Positions 7,099 to 16,511 of a stretch of DNA of 64,000 nt are shown here, piece by piece. A program made the translations under genes and the position numbers. How positions within the stretch are numbered: position 1 is the first letter of the stretch; each line of letters opens with the position of its first letter. The DNA comes from Blautia_A aquisgranensis (lineage in GTDB: Bacteria > Bacillota > Clostridia > Lachnospirales > Lachnospiraceae), in contig NZ_JBBMEJ010000009.1 in the NCBI RefSeq assembly GCF_040096615.1, positions 92,001 through 156,000 on the forward strand, in the 5' to 3' direction. Under the pieces are notes generated by a model. That model made no database searches. It had not been told where the DNA came from and was given only the letters and a program-made list of their open reading frames with translations.

Positions 7099-8661
7099 TT
7101 ATTTCACTTCCAGATCCGCCGTGATCTCATAATAATCACATGGATGTGCAGTCAGCCCTGACACATTGGATTTTGATACCAGTCCCATATTCAGATGAGA
7201 AACAAAGAAATACGCATCATCATCAAGAATTGTCTGCTGTGCTTCAATGGCAAGCTTTCCTCTCTCATCTGCGTCAAAGGTCTCATGCATTTTTGCTATG
7301 ATATCATCCAGACTTGAGTTACTGTATTTGCCATAATTCTTTGCTGCCCCGGATACAACTGTGCTTGTGAAAAAGTACTCCGGATCACCGGTCGGTGCAG
7401 TTGTAAGAGAACTTACATATACGTCAAAATCTCCATTCTTCGCATAGGTTGCATGATCTGCCGTATTATTTACATTAACCTCAATTCCAATATCCTTTAA
7501 AGTAGACTGTGCATATTCAGCAAGCTTCGGCTGTTCCAGACGTGTCGGATAAGTCAGCCATGTAATAGAAAGTTTTTTTCCATCCTTATCTGCATATCCA
7601 TCACCATCTGTATCCTTCCATCCGGATTCCTCAAGAAGTTTTTTTGCCTCTTCCGGATCATAGGACGGTGCTTTCACTGCATCATTTCCATAAGAAAAGC
7701 TGCTCGGAAAAGCTCCCACTGCCGGAACGCCGCGATTCTCCATGATCACGTTACAGAAGCCGTCCTTATCAATTCCCATCTCTATGGCTTCCCTTACATT
7801 CTTATCCTGCATCAGTTCAGATTCCATATTAAACTGACCGAAAAAGCAGCGGCTTGTTGCAACAGAACTGATCTGATAATCAGGATTTCCGTCAAATAAG
7901 GCATAATTGTCATACTGAAGTCCGTAAGTTCCCTGGATATCTCCTGTCTGCAGAGCTGCTGTCAGTGCACTTCCGTCAGAAAAAGATTTCACGATCACAT
8001 TATCAGTCTTTACCTCTCCGCCCCAGTAGTTTTCATTCTTCACCAGCTTAATTTCTGTAGGGGAAACCTCTGTTGCAATAAAAGGTCCTGTACCTGCAAC
8101 ATTGGCGGAACCGCCTTCTCCCTGCACACCATAATCCATATCTATGATAGCCCCATATGGATCTCCAAGATAATTGATGATCGCAGGACATGCTTCTGTT
8201 GTATGGATCGTCACCATCATTCCGTCTGCCTCGATCTTGTCAATCTTCATATCTGACGGTGCCCGGTCGTGATTCGCGATCAGATCATCCAGACATTCTT
8301 TAACTGCTTCTCCGTCCATATCTCTGCCACTGGAAAATTTCACGCCATCACGAAGCGTAATTTTCACAGTATTATCATCTGTAAATTCATAATCTGTAGC
8401 AAGCCACGGCTCGATCTCCATGTTGTCATTATACTTAAACAAGGTCTCACCTACACCATAACGCAGGCAGCTCCAGCCGGAATAATTATCATGTGGGTTC
8501 AGGCCTGCATCTCCCATCTCCTCACTGTATCCGGTTGTTCCGTAAACAAAAGTTGTCCCTTCTGTTTTATCCTTATTTTCACTTTTCGCATTTACAGACA
8601 CTCCTGTCATGCCCATAACCAGCATTGCCGCAAGTGTCGCTGCCATTATTTTTTTCTTCAT
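7099..8661 (-). CDS. extracytoplasmic solute-binding protein, family 5 (NikA-like), importer 1
   Basis: A 520-residue binding protein of the SBP_bac_5 family. After a signal peptide (MKKKIMAATLAAMLVMG), the mature part opens with NPHDNYSGWSCLRYGVGETLF and EPWLATDYEF. This GW-x3-RYGVGETLF pattern is frequent in Firmicute proteins annotated as nickel-binding, more so than in peptide binders. The rest shows ITLRDGVKFSSGRDMDGEAV and a C-terminal lobe. Unusually for a Gram-positive binding protein, the leader has no cysteine and no lipobox; it looks like a type I signal ending near VNA-K. It lies 33 bases after permease C. Exact ligand is unknown. Confidence 0.9.
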   Translation of the reverse strand: MKKKIMAATLAAMLVMGMTGVSVNAKSENKDKTEGTTFVYGTTGYSEEMGDAGLNPHDNYSGWSCLRYGVGETLFKYNDNMEIEPWLATDYEFTDDNTVKITLRDGVKFSSGRDMDGEAVKECLDDLIANHDRAPSDMKIDKIEADGMMVTIHTTEACPAIINYLGDPYGAIIDMDYGVQGEGGSANVAGTGPFIATEVSPTEIKLVKNENYWGGEVKTDNVIVKSFSDGSALTAALQTGDIQGTYGLQYDNYALFDGNPDYQISSVATSRCFFGQFNMESELMQDKNVREAIEMGIDKDGFCNVIMENRGVPAVGAFPSSFSYGNDAVKAPSYDPEEAKKLLEESGWKDTDGDGYADKDGKKLSITWLTYPTRLEQPKLAEYAQSTLKDIGIEVNVNNTADHATYAKNGDFDVYVSSLTTAPTGDPEYFFTSTVVSGAAKNYGKYSNSSLDDIIAKMHETFDADERGKLAIEAQQTILDDDAYFFVSHLNMGLVSKSNVSGLTAHPCDYYEITADLEVK

Positions 8662-8694
8662 ATTTTTTCTCTCTCGCTTTCTTTTACTCTGATG

Positions 8695-9561
8695 TCATTT
8701 TCCTCTGTTCCGTTCTCTTGGATCCATATAATCCCGGACTGTATCGCCCAGCAGATTAAATATCATAACTGTAATAAAAATCGCGGCTCCCGGAGCCAGC
8801 ACCATCCACGGTGCGATCTGCAGCATACTTCTTCCGTCATTGATCATACTTCCCCACTCAGCCATTGGCGGCTTCACTCCAAGTCCCAGGAAGGAAAGTC
8901 CTGCAAGCTCCATCATCATGGTTCCGATATCAAGAACTGCTGTCACAAGAATCGGTCCTGCAATATTGGGTAAAATATGTTTTATCAGAAGTTTTCCTGT
9001 ACTGCTGCCGGAAAGCTTCGCTGCCATCAGATACGGAGAAGCTTTCTGTGTCAGAGTAAGTCCTCTGGCAAGCCTTGCAAATTTCGGCCAGCTGATCACA
9101 GCCAGGGCGATGATCGCATTCTGGATCCCTCCTCCCAGCACAGCAGCTACTGCCAGTGCAAAAACAAGTCCCGGGAATGCAAGAAAAAGGTCGGAAATAC
9201 GCATAAGGACTGCCTCTATTTTTCCGCCTCTCCAGCCGCATAAAATTCCGATCACAGTTCCCACAACCGTGATCACAGCTACCAGGATCAATGTTCCGTA
9301 AATACTCACAGTACTTCCTGTAATCACTCTTGACAGCATATCTCTGCCATAACGGTCTGTCCCCAGAAGATGCTCCGGGCATGGTGCCTTCTGTGCCAGT
9401 GTCAGATCCTGCGCATAAGGATCATAAGGGCAAAGATATTTTGCGAACGCTGCGATCAGCAAAAGTACTGCAGTCAGTATCAGAAAAAATATCAGTTTGG
9501 CCCTGGTATGATTTTTCCTGATCTTCTGTTTCCGGACAGTTATCTTCTTTTCTCCACTCAT
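8695..9561 (-). CDS. ABC importer permease (NikC/OppC type), importer 1
   Basis: A 288-residue inner-membrane permease. An N-terminal hydrophobic segment (about residues 22-42) is followed by the OppC-type motif CPYDPYAQDL and LGTDRYGRDMLSRVI, then several membrane helices. The EAA-like loop contacting the ATPases is near AVISWPKFARLARGLTL, and SFLGLGVKPPMAEWGSMI is a signature of the OppC/NikC branch. The start overlaps the stop of permease B by 4 bases (ATGA type), a strong sign of coupled translation. It forms the channel with permease B. Confidence 0.92.
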   Translation of the reverse strand: MSGEKKITVRKQKIRKNHTRAKLIFFLILTAVLLLIAAFAKYLCPYDPYAQDLTLAQKAPCPEHLLGTDRYGRDMLSRVITGSTVSIYGTLILVAVITVVGTVIGILCGWRGGKIEAVLMRISDLFLAFPGLVFALAVAAVLGGGIQNAIIALAVISWPKFARLARGLTLTQKASPYLMAAKLSGSSTGKLLIKHILPNIAGPILVTAVLDIGTMMMELAGLSFLGLGVKPPMAEWGSMINDGRSMLQIAPWMVLAPGAAIFITVMIFNLLGDTVRDYMDPRERNRGK

Positions 9562-10502
9562 GCTCTGTCACCTCCAAGCCTTACTCTCGGATCAAGATAG
9601 TGGTAAACGATATCTGTCACAAGATTTACCAGTACATAAATAACCGCCATCCATGCCACATAAGCCTGTATAATGGGATAATCCCGCATATTGATGGCAT
9701 CTACAGCCAGCTTTCCAACTCCGTCCCACATAAAAATATTCTCTACAATAGCTGTTCCTCCCAGAAGATTTCCGATGGATAAGGCCAGAAGAGTGATGAT
9801 CGTCAGCATTGATGCTTTCATAACACTTTTCCATATGATCACGCTTCCTCTGATTCCCCGAGCCTTTGCCCCCATCACATACGGCTTGTTCAGCTCTTCC
9901 AAAACTGTGGCACGTACCTGCCTTGTATACTTGGCAGCCATGGAAACAGCCAGCGTCAGTGTAGGAAGGATGATGCTCTGTCCAAGATCAGAATTCGTCA
10001 CTACCGGCAAAATTCCCAGTTTAACAGATAAAAAATACATCAGAACCATTGCCGCAAAAAAATTCGGCATGGAATTTCCCACAAAACTTAAGAACCGGAT
10101 CACATAATCGATCCATTTATTATGTTTCACCGCTGATAAAATTCCAAGGGGAACCGCAAGAAGAACAGTTAGAATGATAGATGACAATGTCAGCATGATC
10201 GTTGCCGGAAGCTTTGAAGTGAAAGTTTCGTAAACATCTCTGTGGGAAACATAACTCTCTCCCATATCACCTGTGACCATCCCTGCAAACCAGTTTGCAT
10301 ATTGAACAGGAAACGGCTTATCAAGACCATATTCCGCCTTTGTCTTATCGATAATTTCCTGTGATACTGCAGAGCCTGCATTTTCATACATATACGTCAC
10401 TGCATCTCCACCGGCCAGCCTCATCATGGCAAAAGACAGAAATGTGATCCCGATCAGGACCGGGATCAGCTGCAGAAGTCTTTTAAAAATATATCTTCTC
10501 AT
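9558..10502 (-). CDS. ABC importer permease (NikB/OppB type), importer 1
   Basis: A 314-residue permease starting MRRYIFKRLLQLIPVLIGITFLSF, the standard OppB/NikB opening helix. It carries the periplasmic-type loop GLDKPFPVQYANWF, the central helices, and VRATVLEELNKPYVMGAKARG, the conserved ATPase-contact loop. It is the first gene of importer 1. A GGAAAGGAAG stretch precedes the ATG. Its own promoter with a C/G-rich dyad lies at 10541-10586, in the short gap after the fused ATPase of importer 2, so importer 1 can be transcribed independently as well as by read-through. Confidence 0.92.
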   Translation of the reverse strand: MRRYIFKRLLQLIPVLIGITFLSFAMMRLAGGDAVTYMYENAGSAVSQEIIDKTKAEYGLDKPFPVQYANWFAGMVTGDMGESYVSHRDVYETFTSKLPATIMLTLSSIILTVLLAVPLGILSAVKHNKWIDYVIRFLSFVGNSMPNFFAAMVLMYFLSVKLGILPVVTNSDLGQSIILPTLTLAVSMAAKYTRQVRATVLEELNKPYVMGAKARGIRGSVIIWKSVMKASMLTIITLLALSIGNLLGGTAIVENIFMWDGVGKLAVDAINMRDYPIIQAYVAWMAVIYVLVNLVTDIVYHYLDPRVRLGGDRA

Positions 10503-10540
10503 TTTCTTCCTTTCCGCATTTTAAATGTTCAGATAATAAA

Positions 10541-10586
10541 AGTTTAACAATCCTCCTGCTCTGTCACAACCCCCGTGGGGGGATTT
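10541..10586 (-). promoter_or_regulatory. importer 1 promoter with C/G dyad operator (site 1)
   Basis: Minus strand: TTGTGA (10564-10569), a 17-base spacer and TAAACT (10541-10546). Immediately upstream, sharing two bases with the -35 box, is the dyad ATCCCCCCACGGGGGTT (10568-10584). Sites 2 (16512-16554) and 3 (20145-20189) have the same build. Confidence 0.65.
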
Positions 10587-10623
10587 CACCTATTCCATTC
10601 TGTCATGTATATGTATTCCTTTT

Positions 10624-12648
10624 TTACGAATAACATTCTGCTCCACTGCATACTTCACCTCGTACTCTGTGTCCCGGTGATATTTCCAGCCAGTTTTCTT
10701 CCTGCCTCTGTATCTCATTGTATTCAATCAGTGCATGTCCACGCTCTGACACCGGATCCGGAACATGTATTGCCGAAAGCAAAGATCTTGTATATGGATG
10801 ACACGGATTTCCAAAAAGCTCCTCCGTTGGTGCCATCTCAACCAGTTTCCCGTTTTTCATTACACCAACCGTATCACTCAAAAACCGCACCATCGACAGA
10901 TCATGGGCAATAAACAAAAATGAAAACATCTTTTCTTTCTGAAGCTTTTTAAACAGCATAACGATCTGCGCCTGAATGGAAATATCCAGAGAGGCAATTG
11001 GTTCGTCTGCAATAATAAGGCGTGGCTCCATAAGAAGGCTTCTTCCGATCGCCACTCTCTGTCTCTGGCCTCCGGAAAGCTCTCCGGATCTTTTGGAAAG
11101 GATGCTTTCATCCAGTCCGGTTTCTTTCAGAATTTCCTGAAGCTTATTTTCCAGAAGCTCCCGATCCCTGATCCTTCGGCTGATTTTTATCGGTTCCAGC
11201 ATGATCTGCCGGATGTTCATTCTTGGGTTTAAAGCCGCACCAGAATCCTGAAAAATCATCTGGATTTCTCCCTGCATCCGTTTTCTGATATCGTTGTCAC
11301 CTGTTCGCCTCAGTCCGAAAGGACTTTTTTTATCCGAAAGCTCCTCTCCCCTGTAAAAGAGTTCTCCACCTGTGGGGTGATAAATTCCAGCCAGGGTTCT
11401 GGCTGTTGTGGATTTTCCGCATCCGGTCTCGCCAACCAGTGCCATGATCTCGCCTTCCCGGATTCCAAAAGAAACATCATCTACTGCCCGTATAGTATAA
11501 TCTGAACGAACCTGGAAGTATTGTTTCAGATTTTTAGCTTCTATGAGTATTTCCTTCTGCGCATAATCTTTTCTTTTTAAATCAGGCGTTGCTTTTTCCC
11601 ATGTCCGGTTATCCTGAACATAGGCGCAAGGCTCCTGCTGTCTTTTTTTCAGAAATGAAGGGTTTTCTACTTTCGGAGCTCTTTCATCCAGCAGCCATGT
11701 CGCAGCATAATGAGTTTCACTGACCTTAAACATCGGCGGCTCTTTTTCATAATCAATGGCAAGTGCCTGAGAATTCCGGACAGCAAAAGCATCCCCCTGT
11801 GGGGGATTCAGAAGTGATGGTGGCATTCCCGGAATAGGATTCAACACACCTTTTTCATTTGTAAAAAATGGAAGGGAAGAAAGAAGTCCCCATGTATACG
11901 GATGTCTTGGATCATAATAAACTTCTTCTGCTGTTCCGATCTCAACGATCTTTCCTGCATACATTACGGCAACCCTGTCTGCGATCCTTGCAACAGCTCC
12001 CAGATCATGTGATACAAATACGATGCTGACTCCTGTTTTTTCCCGAATTTCCAGAAGCAGATCCAGGATTTTGGCTTCCACAGTTACATCCAGAGCTGTG
12101 GTAGCTTCATCCGCAAACAAAATCTGTGGATTACATGCCAGCGCAATAGCAAGAACACATCTCTGTCTCATTCCGCCTGAAAAAAAATGAGGTTGAAGTC
12201 CATATCGCTGCTCTGCATCTGAAATTCCTACCAGCTTCAGCATTTCTATCGCTTTCTTTTCAGCATTACCTCTGGATACTTTCTGATTTTTGATGATCGC
12301 TTCTGTGATCTGTTTTCCGACAGGGATCGTAGGATTCAGAGTCAGCATAGGATCCTGAAACACCATACTTACCTTGCTTCCGCACAGCTTCTCCATCTTT
12401 TTTCTTTTATAATCTGTAATGTTTTCTCCGCATAGCCGGATTTCTCCATTTTTCACCCTGGCATTTGGCGGCAACAGTTTCATCACACTGCGGCACATCA
12501 CTGTTTTTCCGCATCCGGATTCACCTACGATACAAAGAATCTCTCCTTTTTTCACAGAAAGATCCACATTCCGGACGGCCTGTACCTCGCCGTCCGGTGT
12601 GTCAAAGCTTACCGAATAGTTTTTTAATTCCAAAACGGTTTCCTGCAT
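10624..12648 (-). CDS. fused double ABC ATPase (OppD-OppF in one chain), importer 2
   Basis: A protein of 674 residues with two complete ABC ATPase domains in one chain, as in GsiA/YliA. The first half has GESGCGKT (no final ST), FSGGMRQRCVLAIAL and ILFADEATTALD. After an OppD-type segment (PGMPPSLLNPPQGDAF) and a linker of about 80 residues, the second half has GETGCGKST, LSGGQRQRVAIGRSL and LIIADEPIASLD. I chose the ATG at 12648: AAGGG lies 8 bases upstream and the start then falls 10 bases after the binding-protein stop. A longer frame to 12699 would overlap that gene by 41 bases. The fusion suggests that importer 2 is self-contained and does not share ATPases with importer 1. Confidence 0.92.
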   Translation of the reverse strand: MQETVLELKNYSVSFDTPDGEVQAVRNVDLSVKKGEILCIVGESGCGKTVMCRSVMKLLPPNARVKNGEIRLCGENITDYKRKKMEKLCGSKVSMVFQDPMLTLNPTIPVGKQITEAIIKNQKVSRGNAEKKAIEMLKLVGISDAEQRYGLQPHFFSGGMRQRCVLAIALACNPQILFADEATTALDVTVEAKILDLLLEIREKTGVSIVFVSHDLGAVARIADRVAVMYAGKIVEIGTAEEVYYDPRHPYTWGLLSSLPFFTNEKGVLNPIPGMPPSLLNPPQGDAFAVRNSQALAIDYEKEPPMFKVSETHYAATWLLDERAPKVENPSFLKKRQQEPCAYVQDNRTWEKATPDLKRKDYAQKEILIEAKNLKQYFQVRSDYTIRAVDDVSFGIREGEIMALVGETGCGKSTTARTLAGIYHPTGGELFYRGEELSDKKSPFGLRRTGDNDIRKRMQGEIQMIFQDSGAALNPRMNIRQIMLEPIKISRRIRDRELLENKLQEILKETGLDESILSKRSGELSGGQRQRVAIGRSLLMEPRLIIADEPIASLDISIQAQIVMLFKKLQKEKMFSFLFIAHDLSMVRFLSDTVGVMKNGKLVEMAPTEELFGNPCHPYTRSLLSAIHVPDPVSERGHALIEYNEIQRQEENWLEISPGHRVRGEVCSGAECYS

Positions 12649-12658
12649 ATTTTTTCCC

Positions 12659-14260
12659 TTATTTTGTAATAGTCCAGTCTTCAATATTCCACATAACACC
12701 TACGGAATGATGTCCGAGAACACGTGTGGTATCCAGTCCGGAAATTCCGGAAACACCTACATAATCACCCTGAAGATAAGCTACCAGAAGAATTCCAGGT
12801 GCCTGCGCATAAGCCTTTTCAAACTCACCGTAGGATTTTTTTCGTGCTTCCTCTGTTTCACCGTGACGTCCTTCTTCAAGATATTTGTCGACATCTGCAT
12901 TGGAATAATGCATATTGTTTCCACTTGCATCTGTCACAAAATTTACATATGCCATATCCGGATCAAACTGTGTTGAATAGCCTGCAAGGAATCCATTATA
13001 TCCTGCATCCCAGTCAAATTTTGTCACCAGTTTTACTTCCATCTCCACGCCAGCCTGTTTCAGCATATCTGACATAACATTGGCAATATCCACACGCTCC
13101 TCTTCATAGTCACGGACCTGAATAGTGAAATGGAATTTCTGCCCGTTTCTCTCATAGATGCCATCATCACCTTTTTTCCAGCCAAGCTCTTCCATCTTCT
13201 TTGCAAAAGTATCCAGATCATAGGAATAAATATTTGCTTCTTTGTCAGTTCCAAGAGGATTTCTCTGGATCGGGCTGTACGCCGGCTCTCCCTGACCTGC
13301 CAGAACACCCGCGATAATTGAATCTTTATCCAGTGCATAGTTCAGAACGCCAATGGAATCTCCATTTTCTTTCCAGAAATCCGTGCTCATATCCATGGCA
13401 GCTCCACGGTAATCTGCTGTTGTGAACTCCCAGTAATTATATCCGTCCTTGTCCTTAAACTGGGAAGCATAGTTGGAATTCAGCCATGCAAGATCAGCTT
13501 CTCCGGACTGGAGCATAGTTGCCTTGGTAGTCTCATCAGATACGGTACGGTATACTACTGTTTCAATATTCGGAACTTTTCCATAGTAGTCTTCATTTCG
13601 TTTCAATGTGATCATTCCACCTGTGGCATCCCAGTCTTCGAATTTATAACGTCCTGTTCCTACCGGATTCTGGTTAAAAGATGTTGTATTTATATCTTCA
13701 CCTTCAAGAAGATGCTCCGGAAGGATTCCCATGGTAAAATAATCCAGCATTGCCGCATCATACTGGTCAAGGGTGAATACTACGGTCTTATCATCCGGTG
13801 CCTCGATATCTGTGATATCCTGATAATTGCTGGTAATGCTTGCACCCAGAGTTTCATCCTCTGTAAGCTCTTTGTAAGTATATACAACATCTTCAGCATT
13901 AAAATCTTCTCCGTCATGCCACTTCACACCATCACGAAGTTTAAAAGTATAAGTATTGGTATCTTTATCAAAGGTATAGCTCTCTGCAAGATCCTCTACA
14001 GGTTTTCCATTTGCATCATACTTCATCAGCCCGGAAAAAATAAGATCCGGAAGCTCATCATGATTGTTCAAAAGCGGATTGATCGTACTTTCCGACTCTC
14101 CTGCATAAACCAGTGTTTTGTTTTCTTCTGCTGCAAATGCAGTTATTGTTCCCCCTGTTACAGCTCCTGTACATACTGCTGTCACTGCCGCAAGCGTTAC
14201 TGCTGCACATTTCTTTCCGTAACTGTTCCCTGTTCTCTTTTTCATTTTTGTTTTCCTCAT
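12659..14260 (-). CDS. extracytoplasmic solute-binding protein, family 5, importer 2
   Basis: A 533-residue SBP_bac_5 protein. A basic N-terminus and hydrophobic stretch lead to TAFAAEENKTLVYAGE, so cleavage by signal peptidase I after AFA is likely. The mature part has TINPLLNNHDELPDLIFSGL, the core motif YTFKLRDGVKWHDGEDFNAEDVVYT (split: FKLRDGVKWHDG, AEDVVYT) and NPVGTGRYKFEDW. One leader cysteine occurs in TAVCTG, but valine at -1 makes it a poor lipobox. Two starts are possible, 14260 and 14245; both have good Shine-Dalgarno sequences. It differs clearly from the importer 1 protein, so the two systems probably bind different ligands or forms of one ligand. Confidence 0.9.
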   Translation of the reverse strand: MRKTKMKKRTGNSYGKKCAAVTLAAVTAVCTGAVTGGTITAFAAEENKTLVYAGESESTINPLLNNHDELPDLIFSGLMKYDANGKPVEDLAESYTFDKDTNTYTFKLRDGVKWHDGEDFNAEDVVYTYKELTEDETLGASITSNYQDITDIEAPDDKTVVFTLDQYDAAMLDYFTMGILPEHLLEGEDINTTSFNQNPVGTGRYKFEDWDATGGMITLKRNEDYYGKVPNIETVVYRTVSDETTKATMLQSGEADLAWLNSNYASQFKDKDGYNYWEFTTADYRGAAMDMSTDFWKENGDSIGVLNYALDKDSIIAGVLAGQGEPAYSPIQRNPLGTDKEANIYSYDLDTFAKKMEELGWKKGDDGIYERNGQKFHFTIQVRDYEEERVDIANVMSDMLKQAGVEMEVKLVTKFDWDAGYNGFLAGYSTQFDPDMAYVNFVTDASGNNMHYSNADVDKYLEEGRHGETEEARKKSYGEFEKAYAQAPGILLVAYLQGDYVGVSGISGLDTTRVLGHHSVGVMWNIEDWTITK

Positions 14261-14351
14261 CTTTCCTTATTTTCGAACCGGTTATCCACACTTCGTCTGG
14301 ATTTATCCATATCCTGTCAGATACCGGCACCATTCCACACATCATTTTCCA

Positions 14352-15269
14352 TCAAAGATTGCTGTATTTATTATTCACTTCGCTTCTTACAAAGCTTCCC
14401 ACATTGGTAATACACATCAGAGTAACCACCAGAAAAACTCCCGGTATCACGATCACCCACCAGGTATTCATGATCAGTGCTTTATTAGCCAGGGAAAGCA
14501 TGCTTCCCCAGGAAACTACATCTGCCGGAAGTCCCAGTCCCAGAAAGCTTAAAGTAGATTCCATAGTGATACAGCTGCTGACAGATGAGATCACCACAAA
14601 CATGATCGCTGAAACAAAATTCGGTATCAGATGATAATACATCACATATCCAAAGCCTCCTCCGCAGAGTCTTGCATACATCACATAATCGCTGTTCCGT
14701 ATCTGCCGCACTTCACTTCTTACGATACGGGCCAGTGCGAACCATCCGGTAATACCAATGATAACGGAAATGCCGATCACATCATCTGCCTGAAAAACAG
14801 CAGATAAGATCAGTATCATAAGAAGTGTCGGAATGCTTCCACACATTTCCGTAAATCGCATCAGGACCGAATCAACCTTTGGTCCTGCAGTTCCGCTGAT
14901 GCATCCGTAGGTAACACCGATCACAGTAATGATCGCTGCTCCTGAAATTCCGATCACCAGAGATACTCTTCCTCCATACCAGATCAGGGAGTAGATATCT
15001 CTTCCAAGAGAATCCGTTCCAAAAATAAATTCCCTTCCAGGCGGTGTATTCAGATTCCGGAGATAAAATCCTGAAGGATCATGATTTGCTACAAGATTCG
15101 CAAATACACATCCCAACACAACTATCAGCAGCAGGATCATGGAGAAAACCGGTTTTCCTTTGAGCTTTTCCCTGAATGTTATCTTTCTTTTTTGAACTTC
15201 ATACGTTTTCCACCCAGAACCTACCACCTGGAAAAGCTCTTCTTCGGAAATCATACTGTTATCTACCAT
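14352..15269 (-). CDS. ABC importer permease (OppC type), importer 2
   Basis: A 305-residue permease. About 30 cytoplasmic residues precede the first helix (SMILLLIVVLGCVFANLVAN). OppC features follow: NHDPSGFYLRNLNTPP, FGTDSLGRDIYSLIWYGGRVSL, the ATPase-contact loop ARIVRSEVRQIRNSDYVMYAR (split after 20), and STLSFLGLGLPADVVSWGSML. It overlaps the upstream permease B gene by 7 bases and precedes the binding-protein gene by 91 bases. It forms the importer 2 channel with permease B. Confidence 0.92.
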   Translation of the reverse strand: MVDNSMISEEELFQVVGSGWKTYEVQKRKITFREKLKGKPVFSMILLLIVVLGCVFANLVANHDPSGFYLRNLNTPPGREFIFGTDSLGRDIYSLIWYGGRVSLVIGISGAAIITVIGVTYGCISGTAGPKVDSVLMRFTEMCGSIPTLLMILILSAVFQADDVIGISVIIGITGWFALARIVRSEVRQIRNSDYVMYARLCGGGFGYVMYYHLIPNFVSAIMFVVISSVSSCITMESTLSFLGLGLPADVVSWGSMLSLANKALIMNTWWVIVIPGVFLVVTLMCITNVGSFVRSEVNNKYSNL

Positions 15270-16255
15270 ACTCTCACCTCTGAATCCTTCATTCTCGGAT
15301 CAATCTCCTCATTAACAGTCTGTGCAATAAAACTGCTTAAAAATACGATAAAGCCCGTGATCAGCACATCTATCATCAGAAGATTATAGTCATGATATTT
15401 GGCAGATTCCACTGCCAGATTTCCAATACCTGCATAATTGAATACTGCCTCGACCGTCACTGTTCCACCGGTTACGTGAGGGACTGAAACCGCCATAATA
15501 CTTACAATGGTAGGCATTACATTTCTGAGACAGTGTTTCCACAAAATTTTTCTTTTGGAAAGCCCTTTGGCCCTGGCAAGCAATACATAATCTTTCCGTA
15601 CCTCATCCAGAAATTTGTTCCGTATCATATATGCGTAATACCACAGATGACTTAAGATCATAACCACAAGCGGAAGTACCATATGTCTGATACGATTGCC
15701 AATGCTGTCTGCCATTCCGACATCATAAGCGCCACTGCTCGGAAACCATCCCAGATTTACGCTGAAGATCAGTATCAATACCACCCCCAGCCAGAAAGCC
15801 GGCACATAAAAGGCTACTGTTCCTATCTTACAGATCAGACGGTCGATCCACTGATCTTCATGAAGAGTACAGAATATTGCGATCAGGATTGCCAGTGTAA
15901 AGATCACTACATAGGCGACTCCTCCCAGTACCAGAGTATTCCCGATCAGCGGTTTTATCACATTCATGACTGGCTGCCTGTACTTCAAAGACAGTCCGAA
16001 CTCTCCATGAACTGCATTGGTAAGCCATTTTACATATTGTACTGCGATTCCCTGATCAAGTCCCAGTCTTGTCCTGGCAGCAGCTATCTCTTCGCTGGTC
16101 ATCATCTCAAGAGAATCCCCGTAAAAGGACTGCAGAGGATCTCCCGGCGCAAGTCTTGCCATCCAGAAAACCACGACAGACAGCAGAAACATAACTACTG
16201 CAAGCAAAATGATCCGTTTCAGGATCCGGGCACCTATCTTATTTCCTTTGTTCAT
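15263..16255 (-). CDS. ABC importer permease (OppB type), importer 2
   Basis: A 331-residue permease: opening helix RILKRIILLAVVMFLLSVVV, then WMARLAPGDPLQSFYGDSL, RLGLDQGIAVQYVKWL and the contact loop RNKFLDEVRKDYVLLARAKG, all typical of OppB/DppB. I chose the ATG at 16255 because AAGGGAAATT precedes it and the protein then starts MNKGNKIGARILKR, a normal family start. The frame continues upstream to 16357, but that extra stretch (MNVNREAIACVSMQQ...) does not look like permease sequence and ends next to a large hairpin. First gene of the importer 2 operon. Confidence 0.9.
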   Translation of the reverse strand: MNKGNKIGARILKRIILLAVVMFLLSVVVFWMARLAPGDPLQSFYGDSLEMMTSEEIAAARTRLGLDQGIAVQYVKWLTNAVHGEFGLSLKYRQPVMNVIKPLIGNTLVLGGVAYVVIFTLAILIAIFCTLHEDQWIDRLICKIGTVAFYVPAFWLGVVLILIFSVNLGWFPSSGAYDVGMADSIGNRIRHMVLPLVVMILSHLWYYAYMIRNKFLDEVRKDYVLLARAKGLSKRKILWKHCLRNVMPTIVSIMAVSVPHVTGGTVTVEAVFNYAGIGNLAVESAKYHDYNLLMIDVLITGFIVFLSSFIAQTVNEEIDPRMKDSEVRVW

Positions 16256-16358
16256 AATTTCCCTTTCCCACGTCCCATTACTTACATGTGAGACAGATAT
16301 TCTCATTCCATTCTGCTGCATGCTCACGCACGCAATCGCTTCGCGATTTACGTTCATA

Positions 16359-16403
16359 TTTCAAAAGCAGTTATGGTATCAAAAACCATAACTGCTTTTG
16401 AAA
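16359..16403 (-). terminator. perfect 19-bp hairpin in the importer 2 leader
   Basis: Arms 16359-16377 and 16385-16403 are perfectly complementary (19 bp) around a 7-base loop. The core GCAGTTATGG/CCATAACTGC is flanked by AAAA and TTTT, so it reads as an intrinsic terminator in both directions. It lies between the importer 2 promoter (16512-16554) and its first gene, about 105 bases from the start codon, and could act as an attenuator. It may instead be the edge of an interspersed repeat that includes the bases down to 16256. Confidence 0.6.
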
Positions 16404-16511
16404 GGGTCGTGTTATTATTCGACAAAACATTTGTATGCACAAACAGGAGTGCGCGGAGGTTGTGTGCATTACAGTGTTTATATGCAGCACACGGATTGTG
16501 CTGTTGATATT

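Noticed and set aside
11791..11807. Perfect ATCCCCC-TGT-GGGGGAT palindrome inside the fused ATPase gene, like the promoter dyads
   Set aside because: It encodes the conserved NPPQGD segment of OppD-type ATPases and no promoter boxes adjoin it. A regulatory role cannot be excluded but is not needed.
16256..16357. N-terminal extension of the importer 2 permease
   Set aside because: The ATG at 16255 has a good ribosome site and gives a standard OppB start; the extension has no similarity to the family.
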